This document shows positions 33,519 through 42,406 of a DNA stretch of 47,093 nt, piece by piece. Below the pieces are notes generated by a model that saw only the letters and a list, made by a program, of their open reading frames with translations, did no database searches and was not told the origin of the DNA. This stretch comes from Acidobacteriota bacterium (GTDB lineage: Bacteria; Acidobacteriota; Terriglobia; Terriglobales; Acidobacteriaceae), in contig JAJZEA010000022.1 of assembly GCA_021851335.1 (NCBI GenBank), positions 1 through 47,093 of the forward strand, written 5' to 3'. The stretch's first letter is position 1. Each line of letters opens with the position of its first letter. Both the position numbers and the translations under genes were made by a program.

Positions 33519-36413
33519 ATGAAGATGCTTCGAATTTGCGCTCTGATGGCGTGCGGGATGACCGCGACGTTGGCGTTTGGACTGGGACAGCCGAAGATGG
33601 TGGCTTTTCAACCGGAGGCGAAAGCGTTTGCGCTGGCTGAGCAGGGCAAGGCGCCGACGTTGCTGCTGGATGGAGGCGATTATGCCGGAGTGCTGCGAGC
33701 AGCGGGGGATTTTCGCGACGATATCGCTCGCGTGACCGGGGTGAAGCCGAATCTGTTGACGACAGGACGCGCAGACGGCGCGGAGATGGTGCTGATTGGC
33801 ACGCTGGGGCACAGCGCGCTGATCGATGGCCTGGTGCGCAGGCGCAGGATCGATGTTTCCGCGATCCAGGGCAAGTGGGAGGCGACGCTGACGGTGGTCG
33901 TCGAGCATCCGATGCCGGGCGTGCGGCGCGCGCTGGTGATTGCGGGCAGCGACAGGCGGGGAACGATCTATGGGATGTATGACCTGTCGGAGCAGATCGG
34001 GGTTTCGCCGTGGTACTGGTGGGCAGACGTGCCGGTGCGGCATCAGCAGGCGCTCTACGTGCTGGCTGGCGCGCACATCTCCGGCGAGCCGGCGGTGCGC
34101 TATCGCGGGATTTTCCTGAACGACGAAGCTCCGGCGCTGACCGGATGGGTGAATGAGCGCTATGGCGGCTACAACCACAAATTTTACGTTCATGTCTTTG
34201 AGCTGCTGCTGCGGCTGCATGCGAATTATCTGTGGCCGGCGATGTGGGGCAGCGCATTCAACGAGGATGATCCGGAGAATCCGAAGCTGGCTGATATGTA
34301 TGGCATCGTGATGGGAACCTCGCATCACGAACCGATGTTGCGCGCGCAGCAGGAGTGGAAGCGGCATGGCGTGGGCGCGTGGAACTTTGCGACGAATGCG
34401 CCGGAGCTGGAGAAGTTCTGGACCGAGGGCATTGTGCGCAACGGGAACTTTGAGAGCACGGTGACGCTGGGGATGCGCGGCGACGGCGATATGCCGATGA
34501 CGGGCGGGCAGAACATTGCGCTGCTTGAAAAGATTGTGGCGGCGCAGAGGGCGATTCTGGCTGAGAACAGCACGCCGACGCTGAAGGCGGACCCGAAGGT
34601 GTGGGCGCTGTACAAGGAAGTCCAGGGCTACTACGAGAGCGGGATGCGCGTGCCGGATGATGTGACGCTGCTGTGGAGCGACGACAACTGGGGAAACATC
34701 CGGCGGCTGCCGACGACGGCGGAGCGAGCGCGGCCAGGCGGAGCGGGCATTTACTACCACTTCGACTATGTGGGCGATCCGCGCAACTACAAGTGGCTGA
34801 ACACGAATCCGATTCCGAAGGTGTGGGAGCAGATGCATCTGGCCGTGGAGTACGGCGCGACGCGCATCTGGGTGGTGAATGTGGGCGACCTGAAGCCGAT
34901 GGAGTTTCCGATTGAATTTTTCCTGAGCTATGCGCGCAACCCGGAGCGCTGGGACAAGGACAGTCTGCTGTCGTTCACGCAACAGTGGGCGGCGCGTGAG
35001 TTTGGCCCGGAGCATGCCGACGAGATTGCGTCGATGGTTGCCGAATACACGAAGATAAATGGGTGGCGCAAGCCGGAGCTGATCGATCCGACGACCTTTA
35101 GCCTGACGAACTATGACGAAGCTGATCGCGTGGAGAGGCAGTGGACTGCACTCGAGGACGAGGCGACCGAGGTAGGGAAAAAGCTTCCGGCCAACGCGCA
35201 GGACGCGTATTTTGAGCTGGTGCTGCATCCGATTCTGGCGTCGGGCACGGTGACGAAGCTGTACATCGCGGCGGGAAGGAATCATCTCTATGCGGCGGAG
35301 GGCCGCGCGAGCACGAATGCGCTGGCGGATGAGACGCGCGCGCTGTTTGCCGAGGATGCGGTGATCCGCCACCGCTACAATCACGAGATTGCCGGCGGCA
35401 AATGGGACCACATGATGGACCAGACGCATCTGGGCTACACGTGGTGGCAGGAGCCGCCGGTGAACGTGATGCCGGCGGTGAGCGAGATTCAGCTTTGGCC
35501 GGATGCTCGGATGAGCGTGCTGGCTGAAGGAACGATGTCGCCGTTTCAGAAGCAGGTGCTGACGTTGGATAATTTCGCGCAGCAGACGCGATACTTTGAT
35601 CTTTTTAACCGAGGCAGAGAGGCTTTCGATTTTGCGGCATCGGCTGACCAGCCGTGGATTCATCTGAGCATGACCCAGGGTAGCGTGGCGGCAGACGGAG
35701 CGCATCTGGACGAGCGCGTGAAGGTGACGGTGGACTGGTCGCAGTTGCAGGCTGGAATTTCGACCGGGACGATCACGGTGAGGCAGACGCGGCCAGCCGC
35801 GCGCGGGCCGGTGTATCGCATTGCCGTGAAGGCGAGCGTGGCCGCGGGCGTGACGCCTGCGACGCTCGATGGGTTCATGGAAAGCGATGGCGTGGTGGCG
35901 ATTGAGGCCGAAGACACTTCGGCGCGGACGGCGGACGGCGCCGTGCACTGGGGACGCATTCCGGATTATGGATTGACGCGCTCCGGCATGACCATCTTTC
36001 CAGTGACGGCGGCCAGCGCGCTGACGCCGGAGACAGCGCCGCGGCTGGATTATCGGATGTATCTGGTGGATGCGGGGCGGATGAATCTGGATGTGACGGT
36101 GGGGCCGTCGCTGAACTTTGTACCGGGTCGCGGGCTGCGTTTTGCGGTGTGGGTGGACGATGGCAAGCCGCAGATGGTGGATGCGCTTGCGGATCTCTCC
36201 GAGAAGACGTGGGGCAAGGTGGTGAGCGATGAGGCGCGGCACGTGACGGTGCCGCTGGAGATTGCAGCGGTTGGGTATCACACGCTGCACGTGGCGATGG
36301 TGGATCCGGGACTGGTGATGGAGCGGCTGGTGGTGGCCAGGCCGGGAAGCATGAAGCCGAGCTATCTGGGTCCGCCGGAAAGCCCGCATCGGCTGGCAGC
36401 GGAAGGCAGGTGA
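33519..36413 (+). CDS. Glycoside hydrolase family 115 protein (xylan alpha-1,2-glucuronidase type)
   Basis: This 964-residue secreted protein has a signal peptide (ICALMACGMTATLAFGLG). The N-terminal domain contains VIAGSDRRGTIYGMYDLSEQ and VSPWYWWADVP. The large catalytic barrel contains GIFLNDEAPAL, LRLHANYLWPAMWG, GTSHHEPM, LLWSDDNWGNIRRLP, YYHFDYVGDPRNYKW and WVVNVGDLKP. The C-terminal beta domains are seen as IHLSMTQGSV and VAIEAEDTSA. These blocks match GH115, whose members release (4-O-methyl-)glucuronic acid from glucuronoxylan. It lies alone rather than in a xylan locus, although the secreted CocE-type esterase and DUF1593 gene lie ~31 kb to the left. The start ATG follows a weak GAAAGAG site. 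Confidence 0.92.
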   Translation: MKMLRICALMACGMTATLAFGLGQPKMVAFQPEAKAFALAEQGKAPTLLLDGGDYAGVLRAAGDFRDDIARVTGVKPNLLTTGRADGAEMVLIGTLGHSALIDGLVRRRRIDVSAIQGKWEATLTVVVEHPMPGVRRALVIAGSDRRGTIYGMYDLSEQIGVSPWYWWADVPVRHQQALYVLAGAHISGEPAVRYRGIFLNDEAPALTGWVNERYGGYNHKFYVHVFELLLRLHANYLWPAMWGSAFNEDDPENPKLADMYGIVMGTSHHEPMLRAQQEWKRHGVGAWNFATNAPELEKFWTEGIVRNGNFESTVTLGMRGDGDMPMTGGQNIALLEKIVAAQRAILAENSTPTLKADPKVWALYKEVQGYYESGMRVPDDVTLLWSDDNWGNIRRLPTTAERARPGGAGIYYHFDYVGDPRNYKWLNTNPIPKVWEQMHLAVEYGATRIWVVNVGDLKPMEFPIEFFLSYARNPERWDKDSLLSFTQQWAAREFGPEHADEIASMVAEYTKINGWRKPELIDPTTFSLTNYDEADRVERQWTALEDEATEVGKKLPANAQDAYFELVLHPILASGTVTKLYIAAGRNHLYAAEGRASTNALADETRALFAEDAVIRHRYNHEIAGGKWDHMMDQTHLGYTWWQEPPVNVMPAVSEIQLWPDARMSVLAEGTMSPFQKQVLTLDNFAQQTRYFDLFNRGREAFDFAASADQPWIHLSMTQGSVAADGAHLDERVKVTVDWSQLQAGISTGTITVRQTRPAARGPVYRIAVKASVAAGVTPATLDGFMESDGVVAIEAEDTSARTADGAVHWGRIPDYGLTRSGMTIFPVTAASALTPETAPRLDYRMYLVDAGRMNLDVTVGPSLNFVPGRGLRFAVWVDDGKPQMVDALADLSEKTWGKVVSDEARHVTVPLEIAAVGYHTLHVAMVDPGLVMERLVVARPGSMKPSYLGPPESPHRLAAEGR

Positions 36414-36444
36414 CCGGCGCGCAGAAGGGAATCGATCCGGCTTT

Positions 36445-36450
36445 TATAAT
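36445..36450 (+). promoter_or_regulatory. Perfect -10 box TATAAT before the FabG-type gene
   Basis: TATAAT occurs in a TTTTATAATC context in the 105-base gap between the GH115 and reductase genes, 68 bases before the start at 36519. No recognisable -35 box is at 16-18 bases, so this is only a partial promoter match. Confidence 0.3.
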
Positions 36451-36518
36451 CAGCAGGGATGGGCGCTGCGGCGTGACGCGGGGCCGATGACTCTGGAATG
36501 AAGGATTGAGGGCGGACG

Positions 36519-37268
36519 ATGAGCGGATTGACGGGGCGTGTGGCGCTGGTGACGGGAGCATCGCAGGGAATTGGGCGTGCATGCGCGCTGGCGCTGGCGG
36601 CAGAGGGTGCGACGGTGGCTCTGGCTGCGCGCAACGAAGCGAATCTGGCAGCGGTGCGCGAGGAGATTCTGGCCGCGGGCAGCAAGGCAGAGGCATTCGC
36701 GCTCGACATCGCCAGCGAGGAGTCGATCCGCAGTTGCGCCAAGTCCGTGCTGGAGCGGATGGGCACGGTTTCCATTCTGGTGAACAATGCCGGGATTACG
36801 CGGGATGGGCTTGTGTTGCGCATGAAGCGCGCGGACTGGGACGACGTGCTGACGACGAATCTGACGGGCGCGTTTCTGCTGACTCAGTCGCTGCTGAGCG
36901 CGATGCTGAAGCATCGCTGGGGCAGGATCATCAACCTGACGAGCGTAGTGGGGCAGACGGGCCAGGCGGGCCAGGTGAATTACTCGGCCAGCAAGGCTGG
37001 CATGATTGGCATGACGCGCTCGCTGGCGCGCGAGGTAGCCAGCCGTGGGATCACCGTGAATGCGGTGGCGCCAGGATATATTGAGACGCCGATGACGGCC
37101 GTGCTGAATGAGGCGCAGCGCGCAGCGATGATGGCTTCCATTCCGCTGGGGCGACCGGGAAGCGACGCCGAGATCGCTCATGCGGTCGCGTTCCTGGCCA
37201 GCGAGGGCGCGGCGTATGTGACCGGCCACGTGCTGGACGTGAACGGCGGCATGTACATGGGCGGCTGA
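36519..37268 (+). CDS. fabG: 3-oxoacyl-ACP reductase-type short-chain dehydrogenase (FabG)
   Basis: This 249-residue protein is a classical SDR. The NADP-binding motif is TGASQGIGRA, followed by NNAGITRDGL, the catalytic Ser in NLTSVVG and Tyr/Lys in YSASKAG. The PGYIETPMT and DVNGGMYMGG tail are also typical. The NNAGITRD and C-terminal MxGG phrases are typical of FabG, which reduces beta-ketoacyl-ACP in fatty-acid elongation. No other fab genes or acpP are adjacent, so an accessory FabG paralogue is possible. It stands between GH115 and an EAL-HDOD regulator. Its ribosome-binding site is GGCGGACG-like and unremarkable. Confidence 0.9.
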   Translation: MSGLTGRVALVTGASQGIGRACALALAAEGATVALAARNEANLAAVREEILAAGSKAEAFALDIASEESIRSCAKSVLERMGTVSILVNNAGITRDGLVLRMKRADWDDVLTTNLTGAFLLTQSLLSAMLKHRWGRIINLTSVVGQTGQAGQVNYSASKAGMIGMTRSLAREVASRGITVNAVAPGYIETPMTAVLNEAQRAAMMASIPLGRPGSDAEIAHAVAFLASEGAAYVTGHVLDVNGGMYMGG

Positions 37269-37352
37269 GCGTGTTTCACCGATTGCGCCGAGGTCGCTTC
37301 GAGTGGCTGCGTTTGGAATGTATTGACGATCGCAGCAAGGCAGCGCGGGCGT

Positions 37353-37364
37353 GTTGAATTCAAC
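37353..37364. promoter_or_regulatory. 12-bp palindrome GTTGAATTCAAC before the EAL-HDOD gene
   Basis: A perfect 12-bp palindrome lies 57 bases before the start of the EAL-HDOD gene in an otherwise non-coding 152-base gap. It could be an operator. I found no second copy in the window and no good -10/-35 pair around it. Confidence 0.3.
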
Positions 37365-37420
37365 GATATTGGTTTCATGTTTCGTACTGTTTTGCCGATG
37401 ACCGTTTTGAGGGAATTGGT

Positions 37421-38743
37421 ATGGACGTTGAAGCTCATCCAGACGGTGTGAACGTGACCGGGGTGGGGTTGGATTCGCGACCGCTGATGGGAGACGGAAC
37501 GAGAAACGCGGGACAGCCCGCGATCCAGTATCTGGCGCGTCAGCCGATTCTGGATGTACATGGGCACGTGCATGCGTATGAGCTGCTGTTTCGCGCCGGG
37601 CGCGAGGCGAGTTTTCACGGCGACCATGTGATGGCTACCCGCAGTGTGCTGGATCAGACGGTGATGCACGGGTTGCAGAAGATTGTGGGCGAGCACGCAG
37701 CATTTATCAATTGCACGCGCGAAGCAATTCTGGATGAGCAGGTGCGTGTGCTGCCGCGGGAAAAGACGGTGCTGGAGCTGCTGGAGACGCTGGAGCCGGA
37801 TGCCGAGTTGCTGTTAGCCTGCACGCGTCTGCACCGGGATGGATATCGATTTGCGCTGGATGATTTTTCCTGGTCGGAAGCGTGGGTTCCGTTTTTGCTG
37901 CTGGTGGATTATGTGAAGGTGGATATCGAACAGCTCGATGTGGTTGCTCGCACTGAGCTGATTGCGCATCTGCAGGCACGCCGCTGCAAGGCGCAACTGA
38001 TCGCCGAGCGCATTGAAAGCGAGGAAGATTTTCATCAACTGCGCCGCGAAGGATTTGGTCTGTTTCAGGGGTACTACTTTTCGCGTCCGATCGTTGTGGA
38101 GAGCAGGACGATTCCTACGAATCGGATGCTGCACCTGGATCTGTTGCGCGCGTTGCTGGAGGAGCCGCTGGATCAGCATCAGCTCAGCGAGCTGCTGAAG
38201 CGAGATCCTGCGCTGATGCTGCGTCTGCTGAAGCTGGTGAACTCGCCGGTGTATGGAATGCGGAACGAGATTCACTCGATCCAGATGGCACTGCAACTGG
38301 TGGGCGACGCGACGTTTCGACGGATGGCGACGCTGGCGATTGCCGGCGAGATGCTGGGGGGCAATCCACCGGTGCTGTTGCAGCTTGCGTTGCATCGGGC
38401 ACGGCTGTGCGAACTGGTGGCGCGAGCGCGAGGGAAGGACGCATCCGAGCAATACATGCTGGGCATGCTGAGCCTGGTGCCGGCGCTGCTGAGTATCACG
38501 ATGGAGAGTCTGGTGGAGTCTCTGCCGTTGAGCAAAGCGATGCGGCAGGCACTGCTGGGAGCCAGGAATCCTGAACGAGCCGCGCTCGGCTGGATGGAAT
38601 GTCATGAGCAGGGCGAGTGGGCGCAGTGCGACCGGATCGCCGACATGCTGGAAGTGGAGCCGGCATGGCTGGCGGAGCAGTATCTGGAGGCATTGCAGTG
38701 GGCGCAGGAAAACATGCCGCTACACGCGGAGATGGAGTGTTGA
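37421..38743 (+). CDS. EAL-HDOD signalling protein with degenerate EAL domain
   Basis: This 440-residue cytoplasmic protein has an EAL-like domain (~35-235) and an HDOD domain (~245-430). EAL landmarks are AYELLFR in place of the EALLR block, ALDDFSWSEAW in place of DDFGxG, VDYVKVDIEQLD and LFQGYYFSRP. The motif Glu is shifted to YELL and the metal-binding DDFG motif is broken, so cyclic-di-GMP hydrolysis is unlikely. HDOD signatures include LLKRDPALMLRLLKLVNSP, SIQMALQLVGDATFRRM and the MLGMLSLVPALL block. This architecture is the YuxH/CdgJ type, known to influence motility and biofilm behaviour through protein contacts. The ATG follows GAGGG by 8 bases. No flagellar or chemotaxis gene is nearby. 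Confidence 0.9.
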   Translation: MDVEAHPDGVNVTGVGLDSRPLMGDGTRNAGQPAIQYLARQPILDVHGHVHAYELLFRAGREASFHGDHVMATRSVLDQTVMHGLQKIVGEHAAFINCTREAILDEQVRVLPREKTVLELLETLEPDAELLLACTRLHRDGYRFALDDFSWSEAWVPFLLLVDYVKVDIEQLDVVARTELIAHLQARRCKAQLIAERIESEEDFHQLRREGFGLFQGYYFSRPIVVESRTIPTNRMLHLDLLRALLEEPLDQHQLSELLKRDPALMLRLLKLVNSPVYGMRNEIHSIQMALQLVGDATFRRMATLAIAGEMLGGNPPVLLQLALHRARLCELVARARGKDASEQYMLGMLSLVPALLSITMESLVESLPLSKAMRQALLGARNPERAALGWMECHEQGEWAQCDRIADMLEVEPAWLAEQYLEALQWAQENMPLHAEMEC

Positions 38744-39288
38744 GCCGCCGTTCTATAGCTCCATCACTGGCACTGCTTGTCGCTTGATTTCACGCATCGC
38801 CCGTTCCACACAGGGCCTGCAACATTCATAGCGGGATGAGCCGGTACGTCGAGCCGCGGTCGAGCTGGTTTCCTCGATGACAGCGGTCGGATGCAGTTCC
38901 AACGCCCTTTTCTGAGGCCCTGTTCTGAAGCGCGGCCAGTTCTGCGCTCGGCTTTGCGCTCGGCCGCAGCGACGGCTTCCGGATCATGGCTGCACCAACG
39001 ACACTCTCAGGAATGGATCGATGCTCAGGAATCGATCGGCGACCCACATTGCTGCGCAAAGGCGCGGTCTGGCGTGCGTGGCTGTGGTTCCGATGCACGG
39101 GCATCTCCCGGGTGTGCATCGGGCCAAGGTTAGGCCAGAGATTTTTTGATCGAGCTGAAATCTTCTGTGATGAGACAGAATCGCGGGTGAAAAGCTGGAA
39201 TCATTTAATAGTAGGTCATCCAGGCGCGCTCAATGCCGAAACTGTGTGCACGAATCGCGGATAGACCCAGTTATGTTGAAGTTGAGGG
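38744..39288. other. 545-base non-coding gap before the crt cluster
   Basis: No open frame here has both a ribosome site and a plausible composition. Visible structure includes a 10-base direct repeat, TGCGCTCGGC at 38943-38952 and 38955-38964, with a 2-base spacer. Two partial repeats of CAGGAAT..ATCGAT lie near 39008-39038. A short GGCC hairpin occurs just before a T-run (near 39119-39148). The last ~80 bases are AT-rich and probably hold the crt promoter (a TTTAAT box near 39205), but no matching -35 was found. Confidence 0.5.
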
Positions 39289-40866
39289 ATGATGAGCGGA
39301 AACAATGGCGCAGGCAGAGTGGTGATTGTGGGCGCGGGGCCGGGTGGGCTGGCCTCGGCGATGTTGCTGGCCAAGGCGGGCGCGCAGGTGACGGTGTTGG
39401 AAAAGCGCGCGACGGTGGGCGGACGCACGTCCACGATGGAGGCGGAGGGATTCCACTTCGATATCGGGCCGACGTTTTTTCTGTATCCGCGGGTGCTGCG
39501 GGAGATTTTTGCGGCCTGTGGCTATTCGCTGGATGAAGAGTTGCCGATGGAGCGGCTGGATCCGCAGTATCGGCTCGTCTTTGGCGGGCGAGAGGGCGAG
39601 GCGGCGACGCATCTGGACGCGACGGCGGATGTGGAGCGGATGAAGAAGGCGATTGCGGCGATCAGTCCGGACGATGCGACGCGGTTGGAGAATTACTTTC
39701 GCGATAACCGCAAAAAGCTGGAGCGATTTGCGCCGATTCTGCAGACGCCCTTTGAAAGCTGGACGGACCTGGCGCGGGTAGAGATGCTGAAGCTGCTGCC
39801 GCTGATGCGTCCGTGGCGGTCGCTCGACAGCGATCTGCGCAAGCACTTCAAGGATGAGCGGATTCGGCTTGGTTTCAGCTTTCAGTCGAAGTATCTGGGG
39901 ATGTCGCCGTTCAGTTGTCCGAGCCTGTTCAGCATTCTTTCGTTTCTGGAGTACGAGCATGGAGTCTTTCATCCAATCGGCGGCTGCGGAGCGGTGACGC
40001 GCGCGATGGCGCGGATTGCCGAGCAGATGGGCGTGACGATCCTGCGTGAGTGTGCGGTGAAAGAGATTGTGACCGAGGGCCGGCGCGCGGTGGCCGTGAA
40101 GACGGAGCGCGAGACGCTGCCGGCTGATGCCGTGGTGGTGAATGCGGATTTTGCGCAGGCGATGAAGCGGCTGATTCCGAATCATCTGCGACGGAAGTGG
40201 AGCGATGCGAAGATTGCCAGCAAGCGCTACTCGTGCTCGACCTACATGCTGTATCTGGGAATCGATGGACGGTTTGACGAGCTGCCGCACCACACGATTT
40301 ATCTTTCGGCGAAGTATCGCGAGAATCTGAACGATATTGAGCGGGATCATCGGCTGACGCTGGAGGACCCGAGCTTCTATGTGCAGAATGCCTGTGTGAC
40401 GGATGAGACGCTGGCGCCGAAGGGGATGAGTACCTTGTATGTGCTGGTTCCTGTGACGCACGAAAGCAGCAACGTGAGCTGGAAAGAGCAGGAACCGCAA
40501 CTGCGCCGGGCGGCGCTGCGGCAGTTGGAAAAGCTGGGCCTGCATGATGTGGAGCAGCGGATACGCGTGGAGCGAAGCCTGACGCCGCAAAGCTGGAAGA
40601 GCGAGTTTGGACTACATCTGGGGGCAACGTTCAGCATGGCGCATTCGTTGGATCAGATGCTGCATCTGCGTCCGCATAATCGCTTTGAGGATGTGGACGG
40701 GGTGTATCTGGTGGGCGGCGGGACGCACCCGGGAAGCGGTTTGCCGGTGATCTTCGAGTCGGCGCGGATCAGCGCGCGGCTGCTGCTGGAAGACCTGAAG
40801 ATGGAGCCGCGGTGGAACGAGTCGCGCACGCTGGATCGCCGCGCCGCGTATGAAGTGGCACACTGA
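39289..40866 (+). CDS. CrtI/CrtN-family carotenoid desaturase-like flavoprotein
   Basis: This 525-residue FAD enzyme is of the phytoene-desaturase superfamily. The dinucleotide motif is VVIVGAGPGGLASA, followed by EKRATVGGRTST and GFHFDIGPTFFLYP. The C-terminal signature VDGVYLVGGGTHPGSGLP precedes VIFESARISARLL. The GTHPGxGxP block is typical of desaturases such as CrtI and CrtN. It is the first gene of a rightward run with an aldehyde dehydrogenase and a second CrtI-family gene. I infer that this one makes the conjugated polyene and the second oxidises its ends. No carotenoid synthase is in the window, so C30 versus C40 substrate is open. Two consecutive ATGs (39289, 39292) sit close behind GAGGG. 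Confidence 0.85.
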   Translation: MMSGNNGAGRVVIVGAGPGGLASAMLLAKAGAQVTVLEKRATVGGRTSTMEAEGFHFDIGPTFFLYPRVLREIFAACGYSLDEELPMERLDPQYRLVFGGREGEAATHLDATADVERMKKAIAAISPDDATRLENYFRDNRKKLERFAPILQTPFESWTDLARVEMLKLLPLMRPWRSLDSDLRKHFKDERIRLGFSFQSKYLGMSPFSCPSLFSILSFLEYEHGVFHPIGGCGAVTRAMARIAEQMGVTILRECAVKEIVTEGRRAVAVKTERETLPADAVVVNADFAQAMKRLIPNHLRRKWSDAKIASKRYSCSTYMLYLGIDGRFDELPHHTIYLSAKYRENLNDIERDHRLTLEDPSFYVQNACVTDETLAPKGMSTLYVLVPVTHESSNVSWKEQEPQLRRAALRQLEKLGLHDVEQRIRVERSLTPQSWKSEFGLHLGATFSMAHSLDQMLHLRPHNRFEDVDGVYLVGGGTHPGSGLPVIFESARISARLLLEDLKMEPRWNESRTLDRRAAYEVAH

Positions 40867-40931
40867 AACCAGCGCCACGTTGCGGGTTGAGCGGTGGGTG
40901 CAAGGATTGGGCGCGATGAATCAGGACGGGA

Positions 40932-42401
40932 ATGAATCCGGCGTGTCTTGAGCAGATGCGAGAAGCGCAACGGCGGTGGGCGCGTGTGGCGATCCGGGAG
41001 CGGCTGCGCGTGATCGGCGGCCTGCGCGCAAGGATGGCCCGTGAGCCGGAAGCAGTGGCGCGGCTGGTTCCGCGCGAGTTGCCGGGAGCGCTGCACCGAA
41101 CCGAGGCCGAAACGCTGGTGGCGGAGGTTTTGCCGCTGGCCGCGGCGTGCCGGTTTCTGGAACGCGAAGCCGAGCGCATGTTGAAGCCGCAGCGCCTGGG
41201 CTGGCGCGGACGTCCGTTGTGGATGATGGGCGTGACGGCGGAGATGGAGCGCGCGCCGCTGGGCTTGGTGATGATTGTGGCGGCGGGCAATTATCCGCTG
41301 CTGCTGGCCGGGGTGCAGGCGTTGCAGGCGCTGGTGGCGGGCAATGCGGTGGTGTGGAAGCCTGCGCCGGGAACGGAAGCGGTGGCCGCGCGAATCGCGG
41401 CATGGCTGCGGGAGTGTGGGTTGCCGGACGGCTTGCTGGAGGTGATGGGCGGCGATGCGGCTGCGGTGCAGCAGGCGATTCGCCAGGGCGTGGATCATCT
41501 GGTGCTGACTGGATCGGCGGAGACAGGACAGGCGATCCTGCGGCAGACGGCGGAAACGCTGACGCCGACGACGATGGAGCTTTCCGGCTGGGATGCTGTT
41601 TTTGTGTTGCCGGGAGCGGAGTTGGAGCGCGTGGCGCAGGCGATTACGTTTGGTATGCGATTCAACGGGTCGTTTACGTGCATGGCCCCGCGACGGCTCT
41701 TCCTGATTGGCTTTGCAGCGACTGAGGCGGATTGGCTGGAGGCGCAGTTGCGAAGTCGGCTGGCCAGGCTGGAGGCTGTGTCCTTGAGCCAGTCGGCGCG
41801 CAGCAAGCTGGCGGAGATGGTGGCCGATGCGCGCGCGGCGGGAGCCGAGGTTGCGCTGGACGGAAGCGCGCGCGAAGACGGAAGGGTAAGTGTGACGCTG
41901 ATTTTGCAGGCGCGACCGGAGATGTGGGCGATGCGTGGCGAGGTCTTTGCTCCGGTGCTGAGCGGGATGCGCGTGAGCCTTGCGGAGCAGGCTGTTGCGG
42001 CGCATGGGCGGTGTGAATATGGGCTGACGGCGGCGGTCTTTGGTCCGGAGCGTGACGCGAAGAAGCTGGCGCGTGATCTGCGTGTGGGGCATGTGCTGGT
42101 GAATGACCTGATTGCGCCGACGGCAGACGCGCGCGTGAGCTTTGGCGGCGTGGGTCGCAGCGGATTTGGCGTGACGCGCGGGCGTGAAGGCTTGCTGGCA
42201 ATGACGCGTCCGCGCGTGACCCAGGTGCAGCGCGGGCGCTCGCTGCGAGGTTATGAAGCGGTGGGTGAGGAACATGTCGGATTGTTTGCGGGCATGGTTC
42301 GCGCGGTGTATGGAAGTGGTGCGGCTGCGCGGTGGCGCGGAGTACGGCAGATGGGGCAAGCGGCGGCAGAGTTGCCAAAGAAAGAGCAAGCGAGGAGATG
42401 A
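40932..42401 (+). CDS. Aldehyde dehydrogenase, probable carotenoid-aldehyde type
   Basis: This 489-residue NAD(P)-dependent aldehyde dehydrogenase has a cofactor lysine in VVWKPAPGTE (~143), the LTGSAETG turn, catalytic Glu216 in MELSGWD and Cys250 in NGSFTCMAPRR. The usual WNFP is replaced by GNYPLLL. The position between two CrtI-family genes is the same gene order known for crtN-ald-crtNb in methanotrophs. It parallels the AldH step of staphyloxanthin synthesis, in which a C30 carotenal is oxidised to its acid. I infer a carotenoid aldehyde substrate from that context. The ATG follows AGGA by 6 bases. The stop overlaps an ATG that could start the next gene. Confidence 0.87.
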   Translation: MNPACLEQMREAQRRWARVAIRERLRVIGGLRARMAREPEAVARLVPRELPGALHRTEAETLVAEVLPLAAACRFLEREAERMLKPQRLGWRGRPLWMMGVTAEMERAPLGLVMIVAAGNYPLLLAGVQALQALVAGNAVVWKPAPGTEAVAARIAAWLRECGLPDGLLEVMGGDAAAVQQAIRQGVDHLVLTGSAETGQAILRQTAETLTPTTMELSGWDAVFVLPGAELERVAQAITFGMRFNGSFTCMAPRRLFLIGFAATEADWLEAQLRSRLARLEAVSLSQSARSKLAEMVADARAAGAEVALDGSAREDGRVSVTLILQARPEMWAMRGEVFAPVLSGMRVSLAEQAVAAHGRCEYGLTAAVFGPERDAKKLARDLRVGHVLVNDLIAPTADARVSFGGVGRSGFGVTRGREGLLAMTRPRVTQVQRGRSLRGYEAVGEEHVGLFAGMVRAVYGSGAAARWRGVRQMGQAAAELPKKEQARR

Positions 42402-42406
42402 AGCAG

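Noticed and set aside
32478..36389. Very long minus-strand open frame (~1300 codons) opposite the PfkB and GH115 genes
   Set aside because: It is antisense to two clear protein families, is rich in Arg/His/Gln as expected of shadow frames in GC-rich genes, and has no family motif.
38826..39119. 97-codon minus-strand frame in the non-coding gap
   Set aside because: It has no ribosome site, low-complexity Ser/Arg/His content and no family resemblance.
39119..39150. Short GGCC hairpin followed by six Ts, a possible terminator after the EAL-HDOD gene
   Set aside because: The stem is only 4 bp, the T-run starts 5 bases away, and it lies ~380 bases after the stop codon.
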